Shown piece by piece: positions 1-9,702 of a stretch of DNA of 64,000 nt. A program made the translations under genes and the position numbers. The stretch comes from Chitinophaga filiformis (GTDB taxonomy: Bacteria; Bacteroidota; Bacteroidia; Chitinophagales; Chitinophagaceae). The stretch covers positions 470,264-534,263 of the forward strand of contig NZ_FNBN01000002.1 in the NCBI RefSeq assembly GCF_900102545.1. Direction: 5' to 3'. The notes beneath the pieces are model-generated. The model was not told the origin of the DNA. It did not search any database and saw only the letters and a program-made list of their open reading frames with translations. Position 1 is the first letter of the stretch, and each line of letters begins with the position of its first letter.

Positions 1-1
1 A

Positions 2-391
2 GGCCTGAGCCCTGAAGAGTCCTTCCTTCTCTTCGGATTCACATCATCCGCAGAAAGCAGAAATGCTGGCAAACTGTCTTATGCAAGAGTACAGAAACGC
101 ACGGTAAACCGCGATGCACCATTAAGTAATGAAAGCTTTAGCGCTCAATTGACAGCGGTGCTGGCATGGGCTCAACCATATCCCAATGCGTTAAAAGAGC
201 TCGAAACGATCACACAACCTGTTCTGCACATACAAGGCCAGAAAGACGTTCCTGTTCCTGTGATCAACGCAGTTAACATGTCTCAGCATATACCAAATGA
301 CCGTCTGTCCGTTTATCCGGATGCAGGTCACGCTGCGTTTACGCAGTATCCCGAACAGTTTGTACAGGAGGCAAACGACTTTTTAAAATAA
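2..391 (+). CDS. alpha/beta hydrolase, C-terminal part (5' end outside window)
   Basis: The frame is open from base 2 to the stop at 389-391, so this is the last 129 residues of a longer protein. An ATG-independent TTG at 149 lies inside the frame and is unlikely to be the true start. The tail carries the usual end of an alpha/beta hydrolase: a strand ending HIQGQKDVPVP, where the Asp would be the catalytic acid, and about 37 residues later PDAGHAAF, which supplies the catalytic His. The nucleophile elbow lies outside the window, so substrate cannot be judged. It is probably a small cytoplasmic esterase or lyase-type hydrolase. A strong hairpin terminator follows. Confidence 0.85.
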   Translation, partial: GLSPEESFLLFGFTSSAESRNAGKLSYARVQKRTVNRDAPLSNESFSAQLTAVLAWAQPYPNALKELETITQPVLHIQGQKDVPVPVINAVNMSQHIPNDRLSVYPDAGHAAFTQYPEQFVQEANDFLK

Positions 392-425
392 TTAGTTAGC
401 AATTCTTTTCTAAAGGATATTCTAA

Positions 426-460
426 GCCGCATATATCAAATGGTATATGCGGCCTTTTTT
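426..460 (+). terminator. intrinsic terminator after the hydrolase
   Basis: Arms 426-436 and 443-453 pair over 11 positions, with GCCGC at the base and a short A-rich loop. A run of six T follows at 455-460. It sits 35 bases after the stop at 391 and also faces the 3' end of the opposite-strand gene at 505, so it may serve both. Confidence 0.85.
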
Positions 461-504
461 ATTGGAGTCTTCTTGATATAGACCAGCGTAGCTATGATTG
501 CACA

Positions 505-2124
505 TTATTGGTTGAGTGCCACAAATGCCTGTGAAACGGTATCAGCCAGATGGCCCCAGCGGTTGGCTGCCACAAGTTGCTTGCCATCAAGCGCCCTGAT
601 TTCCATTACGGCTCCTTTTTCCCGGGTAGTCATAAGTCCGCAGAAACAGGGGACATTAGATGGGCCTACCTTTTCAAAATCCTTGGTCTCGTCCGAAAAT
701 TTGAGGTTTTGACCGTTGTAGATACTTTGCAGCCATTGAGCTACTGTAATGTCAGGAGTAGCCTCTATGGTACGACCGGCATGCCCTGGAGTATCCAGGC
801 CAAGCGGGAAAAGCGGCGTAGCTGCATTCCCCCCCGGCTCACCCGCAGCTGTCATCACATCAGCTCTAAAAACCGGAGCGGCAGGCATTTGTGCTTTGTC
901 TTTAAGCTCAGAAAGACTTGAACGGCTCAGCACCGGCACCATCATCTTTGCAGCCCTTGGAGTAATTAATTCACGTAATACAGCTCGCAACTCACTAAAA
1001 AAGCCCTCCTTTCCCTTTTCCTCGTATTGCCTTGCAATATGCTTATCCGAGCCGGTGATATCACCTGTACGCATAAATTCTTCAATATTACGTGCATTGG
1101 CGCAATACTGGATCCTGTAAAAGTCTTCCCGGTAGTCCCTATATTTCATAATAGTTTCATGCGCCTCGTTTGCCATAAGCCGGTAACGGCGTTGACCTGC
1201 TACATAACTTCCTAACAATGCCACAAGCCCCTGGTATGCCGCACCCTGTCCTGCTATTGTACCCAAAGGATCCTGGGCGGCATTTACAGCCTGTCCGAGT
1301 ACCGCTCTTGAACTCTCGTCCACGTTCAGGTCATTGGTACCGTCCCACGTTGCTACCTGCTGCAATAGATCAATGATTTTATCAGGTTTAATGCCACCGG
1401 TAATATGAATATTTCCCTCCAATGCGCCTGGTAGGCGCCTTAACACAATATTACGCGCCAGTTGTGTATATCCCTGTGCGGCAACGAGTCCGCGAACCCG
1501 CCTGGCTTCCGTTTCAATCCGCCTGGCGATGTTCCCCAGTTCAGTCGGTTGATTCGTTTCATCAACAGGATCAGTAATAAATTCAATGATTCCCTGCCCA
1601 CCGATGATATCTGCAGTTAATTTCCAGCCCGTACCACTGAGAATAGCCTTTCCTTTTTCCAGCTGATGGTCAGATGTTTCAAAAGGCAGGGAACGTTCAC
1701 CATAACCGTCTTCTTCTTCGTCCGAGTTAATTAAAATTGAATATTCATCCTGTTTGTTACGTTTAGATTCCTTACGTTTAGGTTCTTTACGTTTAGGTTC
1801 AGGTTTCATCCTGCCCGGATAAAGTTCAAAGGTCGGTGTCTCGATTTCCAACCCCACTTTACGCTGTACCGGAGCCGTGGTATAAGGCTTTATTTCCACA
1901 TCTTCAGACTGATCATTTCCATTTTCGGCAGGCATAGGGAAGGCCTCAGTTTCCTGCGCACGTATCCCATACATTGGTGTAGGACTATCTTCTTTCCTGT
2001 TTTCAACCGACGCCTTTGCAAATGCCTGGATAGCGGGCCTGGATACTGCTGAAGAGCTACGTCGGGCTACAGCTACCGGTGAAAAAGACCGACGAAACTG
2101 AGTGCTGCTATTTTCCTTTATCAT
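505..2124 (-). CDS. large unknown protein with weak amidoligase-like motifs
   Basis: A 539-residue protein I cannot place firmly. The first 85 residues are Ser/Arg rich and look disordered. At 88-96 there is RKVGLEIET, followed by a charged low-complexity stretch with repeated KRKEPKRKE-type triplets at about 109-125. GIIEFITDPVDE lies at 178-189 and EGNIHITGG at about 236-244. A G-x-E-x-E segment, then an E-x-(I/V)-T-x-P segment, then an H motif is the order seen in amidoligase-like (glutamine synthetase fold) proteins, but the second His of the usual HxH is absent. There is no signal peptide or membrane segment. The gene stands alone, convergent with the hydrolase. Similar proline/serine N-termini with a PVQRK-type segment occur in effector-like proteins of Bacteroidota; this link is inference. 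Start ATG at 2122-2124. Confidence 0.75.
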   Translation of the reverse strand: MIKENSSTQFRRSFSPVAVARRSSSAVSRPAIQAFAKASVENRKEDSPTPMYGIRAQETEAFPMPAENGNDQSEDVEIKPYTTAPVQRKVGLEIETPTFELYPGRMKPEPKRKEPKRKESKRNKQDEYSILINSDEEEDGYGERSLPFETSDHQLEKGKAILSGTGWKLTADIIGGQGIIEFITDPVDETNQPTELGNIARRIETEARRVRGLVAAQGYTQLARNIVLRRLPGALEGNIHITGGIKPDKIIDLLQQVATWDGTNDLNVDESSRAVLGQAVNAAQDPLGTIAGQGAAYQGLVALLGSYVAGQRRYRLMANEAHETIMKYRDYREDFYRIQYCANARNIEEFMRTGDITGSDKHIARQYEEKGKEGFFSELRAVLRELITPRAAKMMVPVLSRSSLSELKDKAQMPAAPVFRADVMTAAGEPGGNAATPLFPLGLDTPGHAGRTIEATPDITVAQWLQSIYNGQNLKFSDETKDFEKVGPSNVPCFCGLMTTREKGAVMEIRALDGKQLVAANRWGHLADTVSQAFVALNQ

Positions 2125-2536
2125 GGAGTTGAGGGATTAGGGTTAATTAACTTTAAAATACAATTTTTCCGGAAATATTCTTCTCTAAAGATATCCAACC
2201 CGCTGGCTATAAAATGGACAATTCAAGGCGCTAGCTATTGTAAATTGTTCATTTTCGAAATGCCATGTTCGACAAAACCATTTTGTTCATTCCATGGGCA
2301 GATTAATGAAGCATTAAAAGGCGCGAAATTGCCCAGATAATTTTCGATAAAAGAACTTAGCCATCTGATTCATTCCAGATGCCTTTTCCATTTCTGTCCC
2401 CTCCCAACCCAATCCGAATACTTTTCTCATCCCCGCTCCCGGAGATATCCTTTACAACTAATCCCTTCTTTATTGTAAATATGACAAATATCCCGCCTTT
2501 TTGTATATTTATACCCACTACGTATTCTAAATTGTC
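2125..2536. other. intergenic region between divergent genes
   Basis: About 410 AT-rich bases separate the unknown protein (minus strand) from the sigma factor gene (plus strand). A short direct repeat TTGTTCATT occurs near 2245 and 2281. I see no conserved ORF, no RNA gene and no convincing TAnnTTTG box close to either start. Promoters for both genes presumably lie here. Confidence 0.5.
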
Positions 2537-3100
2537 ATGCGTAAGAATTCCCACACTGATGAAGAACTTCTGGAACAGATCCAACTAAACAGGGATGCTG
2601 CCGCCTTTACGACTTTATACGAGCGTTACTGGGAAAAGCTGCTTACACTTGCCTATATCCGCCTTCAATCATCTGCAGACGCCCAGGAAGTAGTACAGGA
2701 CGTTTTCCTGGACATCTGGAAAAGAGCCGGCAACATATCCCTGGAACATTCCTTTCATACATATATATCCGCCGCTCTCAAATATAAAATACTGACCTTC
2801 TTAGCCAAACGCAAAACAGAACAGGCCAGAAGTGCCCTCATAGTACAGGACGAAGCCGATGCCAGTACCGAACAATGGCTTAGCTATCAGCAATTACGCC
2901 AGGAACTGGAACAAACCGTACAGGCCCTCCCTGAAAAATGCCGGCTGGTATTCCGCCTGAGCAGGGAAAAAGGCATGAGCGAAAAACAGATCGCGAAAAC
3001 CCTCAATATCTCTATTAAAACCGTAGAAGCCCATATATCCAAAGCATTGAAAACGCTGCGTACCTCCCTTCAGCATCTCCACTCCCTATTCCTCTGGTAA
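2537..3100 (+). CDS. ECF RNA polymerase sigma factor, FecI-like
   Basis: A 187-residue sigma-70 family factor of the extracytoplasmic-function type. Region 2 is visible at about 25-95 (FTTLYERYWEKL, then AQEVVQDVFLDIWKR), and region 4 at about 125-180 with the helix-turn-helix SEKQIAKTLNISIKTVEAH. Length and spacing match the Bacteroidota sigma factors that partner FecR proteins. The FecR gene starts 68 bases downstream on the same strand, followed by SusC and SusD. The expected role is to switch on the downstream locus when the TonB-dependent transporter binds its ligand. Partner assignment is by position. Confidence 0.95.
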   Translation: MRKNSHTDEELLEQIQLNRDAAAFTTLYERYWEKLLTLAYIRLQSSADAQEVVQDVFLDIWKRAGNISLEHSFHTYISAALKYKILTFLAKRKTEQARSALIVQDEADASTEQWLSYQQLRQELEQTVQALPEKCRLVFRLSREKGMSEKQIAKTLNISIKTVEAHISKALKTLRTSLQHLHSLFLW

Positions 3101-3168
3101 AATATTTTTTCCCCGGCACTAAGGGAAACCGCTTATCTCCAAAGACTATATATAAAAGAGGCCCTACA

Positions 3169-4329
3169 ATGAATGATCTGACATCAGAACAGATATCCCG
3201 GCTTGCCGATAAATGGCTAAAAGGTACTATCAGCCAGGAAGAAAAGGCTTTGTTTGAAGCATGGTATAATAATGTACCTGAAGGTACTGTTGAATGGGAT
3301 GAAGCAACGGCGCATTCCAACCGGGAACTCCGTGAACAACTCCTCCAACAGATCAGGGACCGCATGGAAGAAAAAAGGCCTCTTACATTATATAAACGTA
3401 TACCTGTCAGATACCTGGGCGCAGCTGCAGCGGTATTACTGTTGTTCATTGCAACAGGTATCTACCGGTATAGCGTTAAAAAGCAGGCATCATCTCTTGC
3501 CAGCAATAATATAAACACTAACCAGCTTAAACCCGGCGGCAACAAAGCCACCCTTACACTTGGCAACGGCACCGTAATAGCGCTTGAAGATGAACAGAAC
3601 GGCGCCCTCGGACAACAAAACAATACAAAGATCATTAAGCTCAATAACGGTCAACTCGTATACAACAGTGAACAGGAAAGAGCAGGCAATGCACCTGTAG
3701 TCCTCAATACACTTTCTGTACCCCGTGGTGGCAAGTACAATATCACACTTGCCGACGGAACAGTGGTATGGCTGAATGCAGCCAGCAGCATTACCTTCCC
3801 TGCAGCCTTTACAGGCAGGGAAAGACAGGTTACTTTAAATGGTGAAGCTTACTTTGAAGTTGCCACCGACGCCTCCCGCCCCTTCACAGTAAAGGTGGGT
3901 GACATGCAGGTAAGGGTACTGGGGACACATTTTAATATCATGGCTTACAATGATGAACAGTCTGTAAACACCACACTATTACAGGGAGCAGTGAAAGTAC
4001 AGAGTGCCGCCGGTGAAGCATTGCTCAAACCAGGGCAACAGGCTAAAATGGATCACACAGGCAATGTAAAGGTCGTACCTGCCAACATCGACGCTACTAT
4101 CGCCTGGAAGAACGGCCTGTTCAGCTTCAATAATGCCTCGATAGAGGAAGTAATGCGACAGGTGGCACGCTGGTTCGACGCAGAAATAGTATACCCGGAT
4201 GGTATTCCACAGGACCGTTTCCAGGGGGAAATAGACAGAAACTCAGATATAACGGCCGTACTGAAAATACTCGAAGCAAGCGGGGTTAAATTCACCGTAC
4301 AGGGACATAAAATACTGGTAAGATCCTGA
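3169..4329 (+). CDS. FecR-family anti-sigma factor
   Basis: A 386-residue inner-membrane anti-sigma factor. The cytoplasmic N-terminal 80 residues would hold the sigma factor. One membrane helix lies at about 82-100 (an Ala/Leu-rich stretch after KRIPVRY). The periplasmic part contains the FecR core at about 180-275, including PRGGKYNITLADGT, LNAASSITFP and GEAYFEVA, and a C-terminal DUF4974-type domain starting near NGLFSFNNASIEEV. In this family the periplasmic domain contacts the STN signalling domain of the transporter. The adjacent SusC-like protein has exactly such a domain, which supports a working three-part signalling chain. Confidence 0.95.
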   Translation: MNDLTSEQISRLADKWLKGTISQEEKALFEAWYNNVPEGTVEWDEATAHSNRELREQLLQQIRDRMEEKRPLTLYKRIPVRYLGAAAAVLLLFIATGIYRYSVKKQASSLASNNINTNQLKPGGNKATLTLGNGTVIALEDEQNGALGQQNNTKIIKLNNGQLVYNSEQERAGNAPVVLNTLSVPRGGKYNITLADGTVVWLNAASSITFPAAFTGRERQVTLNGEAYFEVATDASRPFTVKVGDMQVRVLGTHFNIMAYNDEQSVNTTLLQGAVKVQSAAGEALLKPGQQAKMDHTGNVKVVPANIDATIAWKNGLFSFNNASIEEVMRQVARWFDAEIVYPDGIPQDRFQGEIDRNSDITAVLKILEASGVKFTVQGHKILVRS

Positions 4330-4420
4330 CACCGTAAAGACAACGTTTTTATCAACCAAAATTGAATGCAGGTATGGACAACGCACCTTGACTCCACCTG
4401 CCGTATAACCTGTAATAAAA

Positions 4421-4444
4421 CAGGGGCGATTGAGCCCGCCCCTG
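4421..4444 (+). other. GC-rich hairpin in the SusC leader
   Basis: Arms 4421-4428 and 4437-4444 (CAGGGGCG / CGCCCCTG) form a perfect 8-bp stem with an 8-base loop, 77 bases before the SusC start. There is no T-run, so it may be a leader structure, a weak FecR terminator or an mRNA stability element. The 14-base string CAACCAAAATTGAA occurs before it (4353-4366) and again inside the SusC coding start (4570-4583). Confidence 0.4.
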
Positions 4445-4520
4445 CAACGTTTGGGTTGTACAGGCAATAAAATAATCCGCTGAAGATCAATTATCACTCT
4501 CACCCAAACACTGCAAATCT

Positions 4521-7500
4521 ATGCAATTGTATGATTATGTGGAAGCCACAGATATGCCCTGGCTTCTGCCAACCAAAATTGAACATCGCAGCATAGCAAA
4601 GAAAGTGACGCTATTCCCTGTGCGCAAAATTCTCCTGGTTATGAAAATGATCACCATTTTACTCACAATCGCCTGTCTGCAGGTAAGCGCTGCCAGCTAT
4701 GCACAAAAGCTGAGCTTATCCGCAAAGGACCGCCCACTGGAAGAAGTGTTCAGGGAAATTAAAGAGAAAACCGGCTACCTGTTCTTCTACAATATAGGTA
4801 TGCTGAAAAATGCGCAGAAAGTGAACATACAGGTTGAAAACAGTGATCTTCGCTATGTGCTGGACCTCATCTTCAAAAAACAACCCTTCACCTATGAGAT
4901 CGTCAATAAAACAGTGGTGATAAAACCCCGGCAGACAGATCTCCTGATGGTGGTACCCACTGAAGCACCCGCTGGTAACGTTTCCGGCCGGGTGACAGAC
5001 GAAAAAGGGAATCCCCTGCCCGGTGTATCTGTACAGGTGAAAGGCAGTTCCAAAGGCACACAGACCAATACCAATGGAGAATATCAGCTGACCGGATTAG
5101 CCGACAATGCTATATTGATATTCCGTTATATCGGCTTTCAGCCACAGGAGATACCGGTAAACGGGCGTAACAACATTGCTGTTACGCTTACATCCGGTGC
5201 ACTTGGCCTGGGTGATGTGGTAGTAGTAGGTTATGGTAAACAATCACGCCAAAACCTTATCAGCGCTGTCAATACCGTAAAAGCTGATGAACTGAACAAA
5301 GGTGCCATTACAGACGTAGGCCAGTTGCTGCAAGGTAAAGTACCAGGCCTGAACGTATCTGCGAGCGGCGATCCGAATGCGGTTGCGGCCGTAGTATTGC
5401 GCGGCGCTTCCACACTGAATGCCTCCCAGGGGCCCTTCTATGTGATTGATGGCATACCGGGAGCCGATATCTCTGTTATTGCACCCGACGACATTGCATC
5501 GGTGGATGTGCTGAAAGATGCCGCTGCCACCGCCATTTATGGTAACCGCGCTGCCAATGGCGTGATCATGGTCACCACCAAAAGAGGCAAAAAAGGACAA
5601 TTACAGGTATCCTACAGCGGATATGCAGGTATGGAAAAAGTATCCAACAACCTGAAGATGATGAATGCCGAAGAATTGCGCAGTTTCCTTACAAAGAACG
5701 GCCAGTCCTTATCTCCGGCGGATGATAAAGGCGCTAATACAGACTGGCAGAAAGCGATACAGAGAATTACCGCCGTATCACACAACCACAACCTCTCCCT
5801 GAGCGGAGGCACAGACCATAGCACCTATGCCGCAAGCCTGAACTATACCAAAAAAGAAGGTATCCTGCTGAACAGCAACCTGGAACGTGTCATCGCACGT
5901 TTACAACTGGAGCAGTACGCATTGAACGACAGAGTTAAATTTGGTGTAAATGTGATGAACTCCAACAGCAATGCCAATGATATCCCTTATCGTAATGTGG
6001 TACTGCTGCAATCTGCATTACATCTGCCTGTTTCACCTATAAAAAACGCAGACGGTTCCTGGTTTGAAAACTTCACTACACAGGGTTATTACAATCCTGT
6101 TGCCATGATGAATAATAGCCAGATGAACAACAAATACAACAATCTTGTAGGTAGCTTCACCACTCAGGTGAAATTACCATTCGGATTTACCTACGATCTC
6201 AATCTCTCCTATATCGGCTTCACCTCTTTGCATAGTGAATACTACGATAAGTATTTCACAACTAGTTATAACAGCATGTATGACAATCCCGATCCCGGAT
6301 TGGGCGGTCATACCCAGCAAACGTTTGGTCAGAACGGACAGGCTACCAGAAAATCTTACCAGAACACCACAAAGGTGCTGGAAACCTTCCTGACATGGGA
6401 TAAGACCTTCGGACGCCATGTCATCAACATGGTACTGGGATATTCCTGGCAAAACAACAAAATAGGCGACGGCTTCCAGGTTACCACCAGCAATTTCCCA
6501 GTAGACAATATCGGTTATAATAACCTCGCCCTGAGTAGTCCGTATTCCGTATCGGGCTTCCAGGTGGGATTTGGTCCTGATGGCCTTTACCAGGAAAACA
6601 GGCTGATCTCCAATTTTGCCCGTTTGAACTATAACTACGGCAATAAATACCTTCTGCAGGGATCTGTAAGAAGAGACGGCAGTTCCGTGTTCGGCACTAA
6701 CAACCAATGGGGATATTTCCCATCCGTAGGTCTCGCCTGGCGACTAAGCCAGGAGAATTTCATGAAGGATGTCACCGCACTAAGTGATGTAAAACTGAGA
6801 GCCAGCTATGGCGTAACAGGTAACGCATCTGGTTTTAGTGCCTACACTTCAAGGTTCATCTCCGGCAATCTGGGTGTGTATTATTATAACGGTATGGCAA
6901 TAGCAGCCAGTGGTCCCATACAGGCAGCCAATCCTGATCTGAAATGGGAAAAGACCGCTACCTCCAATATCGGTGTGGACTTTGCCATACTGAAAGGTAA
7001 AGTCAACGTTTCAGTAGACGCATATAACAAAAAGACAACAGGCATGATCTACTCTTACAGGGTAGACCCCATACTTGTTCCTACAGGCACTATCGTTGCC
7101 AATGGCGGCAGCATGCGCAACAAAGGGATTGAAATAAGCATCAACGCTACACCAGTACAGAACAAAAACTTTAGCTGGACCAGCAGCCTGAATATTGCGC
7201 ACAACCAGAACAGGATCACCAGTCTGACCAATCCGCTCTTTGCCGGCGGCGACTCCGTATTGCTGGCTTTCCCTGAAGGTGCTGGCCAATCCGGCCACTC
7301 CTTGCAGATACTGAAAGAAGGTAAACCGTTGGGACAGTTTTTTTCGCTGGCCTATGCCGGTAAAGACGCCAATGGCGTTTCACAATACGTGGGTGGCGAC
7401 GGCAAACTGACTACCACCCCGGTAGTAGGAACAGACTACCACTACATCGGCAATGCACAACCTAAATTGCTGATGGGATGGGCCAACAATTTCCATTACC

Positions 7501-7910
7501 ATCAATGGGATCTGAGCATCTTCCTGAGAGGCGTATTCGGCAACAAGATATTCAATGCTACACGAGCAGACCTGTTCAGACCTTCTACTGCTCAATATAC
7601 CAACATCCTGAAAGATGCGGCCAGTGAAAGTACGGCCGACTTCAACGCATATCTCTATTCCGACCGTTTTGTTGAAAGCGGCACTTATGTACGGTTTGAC
7701 AATGCCAGCCTTGCCTACAATTTCAAAAACCTGGGGCCATATATCAAAGGACTCAGACTATATGTAACTGCCAACAACCTTTTTGTCATTACAGGATATA
7801 AAGGCGTAGACCCTGAAGTGAACCAGGGAGGCATCGCACCAGGGGTAGATTACAATAACTTCTATCCCAAAACACGCACCTTCTTATTTGGCGCAAACAT
7901 ATCGCTGTAA
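4521..7910 (+). CDS. SusC/RagA-type TonB-dependent transporter with STN domain
   Basis: A 1129-residue outer-membrane transporter that would import oligosaccharides using TonB energy. Order of domains: signal peptide, STN domain at about 64-113 (LSLSAKDRPLEEVFREI), carboxypeptidase-regulatory-like beta-sandwich at about 153-225 (VSGRVTDEKGNPLPGV), plug at about 230-350 (VVVVGYGKQSRQN, DGIPGADIS), then a 22-strand barrel ending in an aromatic/hydrophobic C-terminus. The start at 4521 leaves a 40-residue extension before the obvious signal peptide, which begins at an internal ATG, 4641 (MKMITILLTIAC). Either start is possible; I keep the long one because such extensions recur in this family. 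The STN domain fits control through FecR. Confidence 0.95.
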   Translation: MQLYDYVEATDMPWLLPTKIEHRSIAKKVTLFPVRKILLVMKMITILLTIACLQVSAASYAQKLSLSAKDRPLEEVFREIKEKTGYLFFYNIGMLKNAQKVNIQVENSDLRYVLDLIFKKQPFTYEIVNKTVVIKPRQTDLLMVVPTEAPAGNVSGRVTDEKGNPLPGVSVQVKGSSKGTQTNTNGEYQLTGLADNAILIFRYIGFQPQEIPVNGRNNIAVTLTSGALGLGDVVVVGYGKQSRQNLISAVNTVKADELNKGAITDVGQLLQGKVPGLNVSASGDPNAVAAVVLRGASTLNASQGPFYVIDGIPGADISVIAPDDIASVDVLKDAAATAIYGNRAANGVIMVTTKRGKKGQLQVSYSGYAGMEKVSNNLKMMNAEELRSFLTKNGQSLSPADDKGANTDWQKAIQRITAVSHNHNLSLSGGTDHSTYAASLNYTKKEGILLNSNLERVIARLQLEQYALNDRVKFGVNVMNSNSNANDIPYRNVVLLQSALHLPVSPIKNADGSWFENFTTQGYYNPVAMMNNSQMNNKYNNLVGSFTTQVKLPFGFTYDLNLSYIGFTSLHSEYYDKYFTTSYNSMYDNPDPGLGGHTQQTFGQNGQATRKSYQNTTKVLETFLTWDKTFGRHVINMVLGYSWQNNKIGDGFQVTTSNFPVDNIGYNNLALSSPYSVSGFQVGFGPDGLYQENRLISNFARLNYNYGNKYLLQGSVRRDGSSVFGTNNQWGYFPSVGLAWRLSQENFMKDVTALSDVKLRASYGVTGNASGFSAYTSRFISGNLGVYYYNGMAIAASGPIQAANPDLKWEKTATSNIGVDFAILKGKVNVSVDAYNKKTTGMIYSYRVDPILVPTGTIVANGGSMRNKGIEISINATPVQNKNFSWTSSLNIAHNQNRITSLTNPLFAGGDSVLLAFPEGAGQSGHSLQILKEGKPLGQFFSLAYAGKDANGVSQYVGGDGKLTTTPVVGTDYHYIGNAQPKLLMGWANNFHYHQWDLSIFLRGVFGNKIFNATRADLFRPSTAQYTNILKDAASESTADFNAYLYSDRFVESGTYVRFDNASLAYNFKNLGPYIKGLRLYVTANNLFVITGYKGVDPEVNQGGIAPGVDYNNFYPKTRTFLFGANISL

Positions 7911-7933
7911 GTGAACAAGTTAAAATCTTCATT

Positions 7934-9553
7934 ATGAAAAAACTACTTCAATATATAAGCATTCCTTTGCTGATGAGCGTATTGGGAGCCTGTTATAAGC
8001 TGGATGTGCCCATCACAACTGAACTAACGCCGGATGTATTTCCACAGGACAGCGCACAGTTTGTTGCAGCATCAGGTCCTGCCTATGTAGCTTTAAGAGG
8101 AAACATTTCGGTGGAATACTTCTTTCTGCAGACATTAACTACCGATGAAGCTATCTTCCCTGCCAGAGGAGGTAACTGGTATAACGGCGCAGAATTTCAA
8201 CAAATGCACTATCATTCCTGGACCAAAGACAATGGCCTGGTAAACGGAAACTGGACCTGGCTTTCCACTATCATAGGAACAACGAACCAATCCCTGTCGA
8301 TACTATCTAAAAATGTTCCGGAAGGCGCTTTTAAACAGAGAACTATTGCAGAACTCAGGATGATCCGTGCGCTGGCTTATTTTATGATGATGGACAACTA
8401 TGGTAATGTGCCACTGGATACAGTAAACGGCGACTTCACACCCAAGCCCAATGTGCCTCGCGCCCAGGTGTTCAACTTCGTAGAGCAGGAAATAAAAGCC
8501 TGCATCCCCTACCTTGGTACCGATCCTGTTGCTACGTATGGCAGGGCCAATAAATGGATGGCTTATACCTTACTGGCAAAAATGTACCTGAATGCTGAAA
8601 TTTACACAGGTACTGAAAGGAACAATGACTGCATCGCAGCCTGCGACAATGTTATACAATCCAACCAATATGCGCTGGAACCTAAAAATACCTATCTGCA
8701 GATGTTCTATCCCAACAACGGGCCTCAAATGAAGGAGTTCATTTTCGCTATACCTTTTGACCCTTCATGGGCGAACACCATGCCTTTCAGGTCACAGAAC
8801 CTGCATGCACGCTATGACATTCCGAGAGGGCTTGCGCAGCAGAAGTATCATCTTCCCTTTACACCAGATGGCGCTATCTCTACCCTGCCTGAATACTATG
8901 TCAATTTCAATGATCCCGGAGATATCAGGAACAAACAATGGCTCACTGGCCTACAGTACCTGGACGATGGCGTAACACCCGCTACCGTTACCACTACCAA
9001 GAAAGGCTATGATCAGTTCTATACCGGTGCGGATGGTTCGGCTCCTTTCACTTACCAGATCGATCTGAAGCCAGAAGTGATCCTCCGCCAGGATGTAGCT
9101 TCCTTTGATGCAGGCAACGATGAGATTGCCTGGAATATGGGTTATCGTAACATCAAGATCTTCCCCGACGCTACATCCCTAAACAGGAACCAGAAAAATG
9201 ATATTCCGTTCTTCCGTTACTCAGATGTTATACTGATGAAAGCGGAAGCCATACTGCGCGGAGGTGCGCCTACCCTGGGTCATACGGCGCTGACACTGGT
9301 GAACCAACTAAGAGCAGAACGCAGTACATCACCGGCATGGGGTGCTGTGACGCTGGAAGATATCTATGCCGAAAGAGCCCGTGAATTTGCCTGGGAATCC
9401 TGGCACAGGAATGATGTGATCCGCTTTGGCAAGTATGAAGGAAAATGGGGCTTCAAAACAGATGCAGATCCTAATAAACGCATCTTCCCGATTCCAACTA
9501 CAGCCTTCCAGCTCAATCCTGCACTTACCCAGAATCCTGGATATCCGCAGTAA
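7934..9553 (+). CDS. SusD/RagB-family outer-membrane lipoprotein
   Basis: A 539-residue glycan-binding lipoprotein that caps the SusC barrel. The signal peptide ends in the lipobox LGAC, with Cys20 the lipidated residue. The helical TPR-like core is visible (RMIRALAYFMMMDNYGNVPL, KWMAYTLLAKMYLNAEIY), and the C-terminus holds the usual LVNQLRAERS, ERAREFAWESWHRNDVIRFGK and IPTTAFQLNPALTQNPGY segments. It begins 23 bases after the SusC stop, so the two are surely co-transcribed, and a perfect 15-bp hairpin ends the pair. Confidence 0.96.
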   Translation: MKKLLQYISIPLLMSVLGACYKLDVPITTELTPDVFPQDSAQFVAASGPAYVALRGNISVEYFFLQTLTTDEAIFPARGGNWYNGAEFQQMHYHSWTKDNGLVNGNWTWLSTIIGTTNQSLSILSKNVPEGAFKQRTIAELRMIRALAYFMMMDNYGNVPLDTVNGDFTPKPNVPRAQVFNFVEQEIKACIPYLGTDPVATYGRANKWMAYTLLAKMYLNAEIYTGTERNNDCIAACDNVIQSNQYALEPKNTYLQMFYPNNGPQMKEFIFAIPFDPSWANTMPFRSQNLHARYDIPRGLAQQKYHLPFTPDGAISTLPEYYVNFNDPGDIRNKQWLTGLQYLDDGVTPATVTTTKKGYDQFYTGADGSAPFTYQIDLKPEVILRQDVASFDAGNDEIAWNMGYRNIKIFPDATSLNRNQKNDIPFFRYSDVILMKAEAILRGGAPTLGHTALTLVNQLRAERSTSPAWGAVTLEDIYAERAREFAWESWHRNDVIRFGKYEGKWGFKTDADPNKRIFPIPTTAFQLNPALTQNPGYPQ

Positions 9554-9569
9554 CAATAACATACGGAAG

Positions 9570-9609
9570 AAATTTTACACCCGGCATTATAGTACCGGGT
9601 GTAAAATTT
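9570..9609 (+). terminator. terminator after SusD
   Basis: Perfect 15-bp inverted repeat, arms 9570-9584 and 9595-9609, 10-base loop. The arms end in AAATTTT/AAAATTT, so a U-rich tail forms within the 3' arm on either strand. It would limit read-through from SusCD into the GH89 gene, which starts 93 bases later. Confidence 0.8.
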
Positions 9610-9702
9610 ATCGGCAAGTGTTTAACTTCACTGCAGGATGCGCATGACATATGTCCGACGCTCCGGCAATCAATTTTTCAATCTCATTCGTACCATCAGA
9701 TA

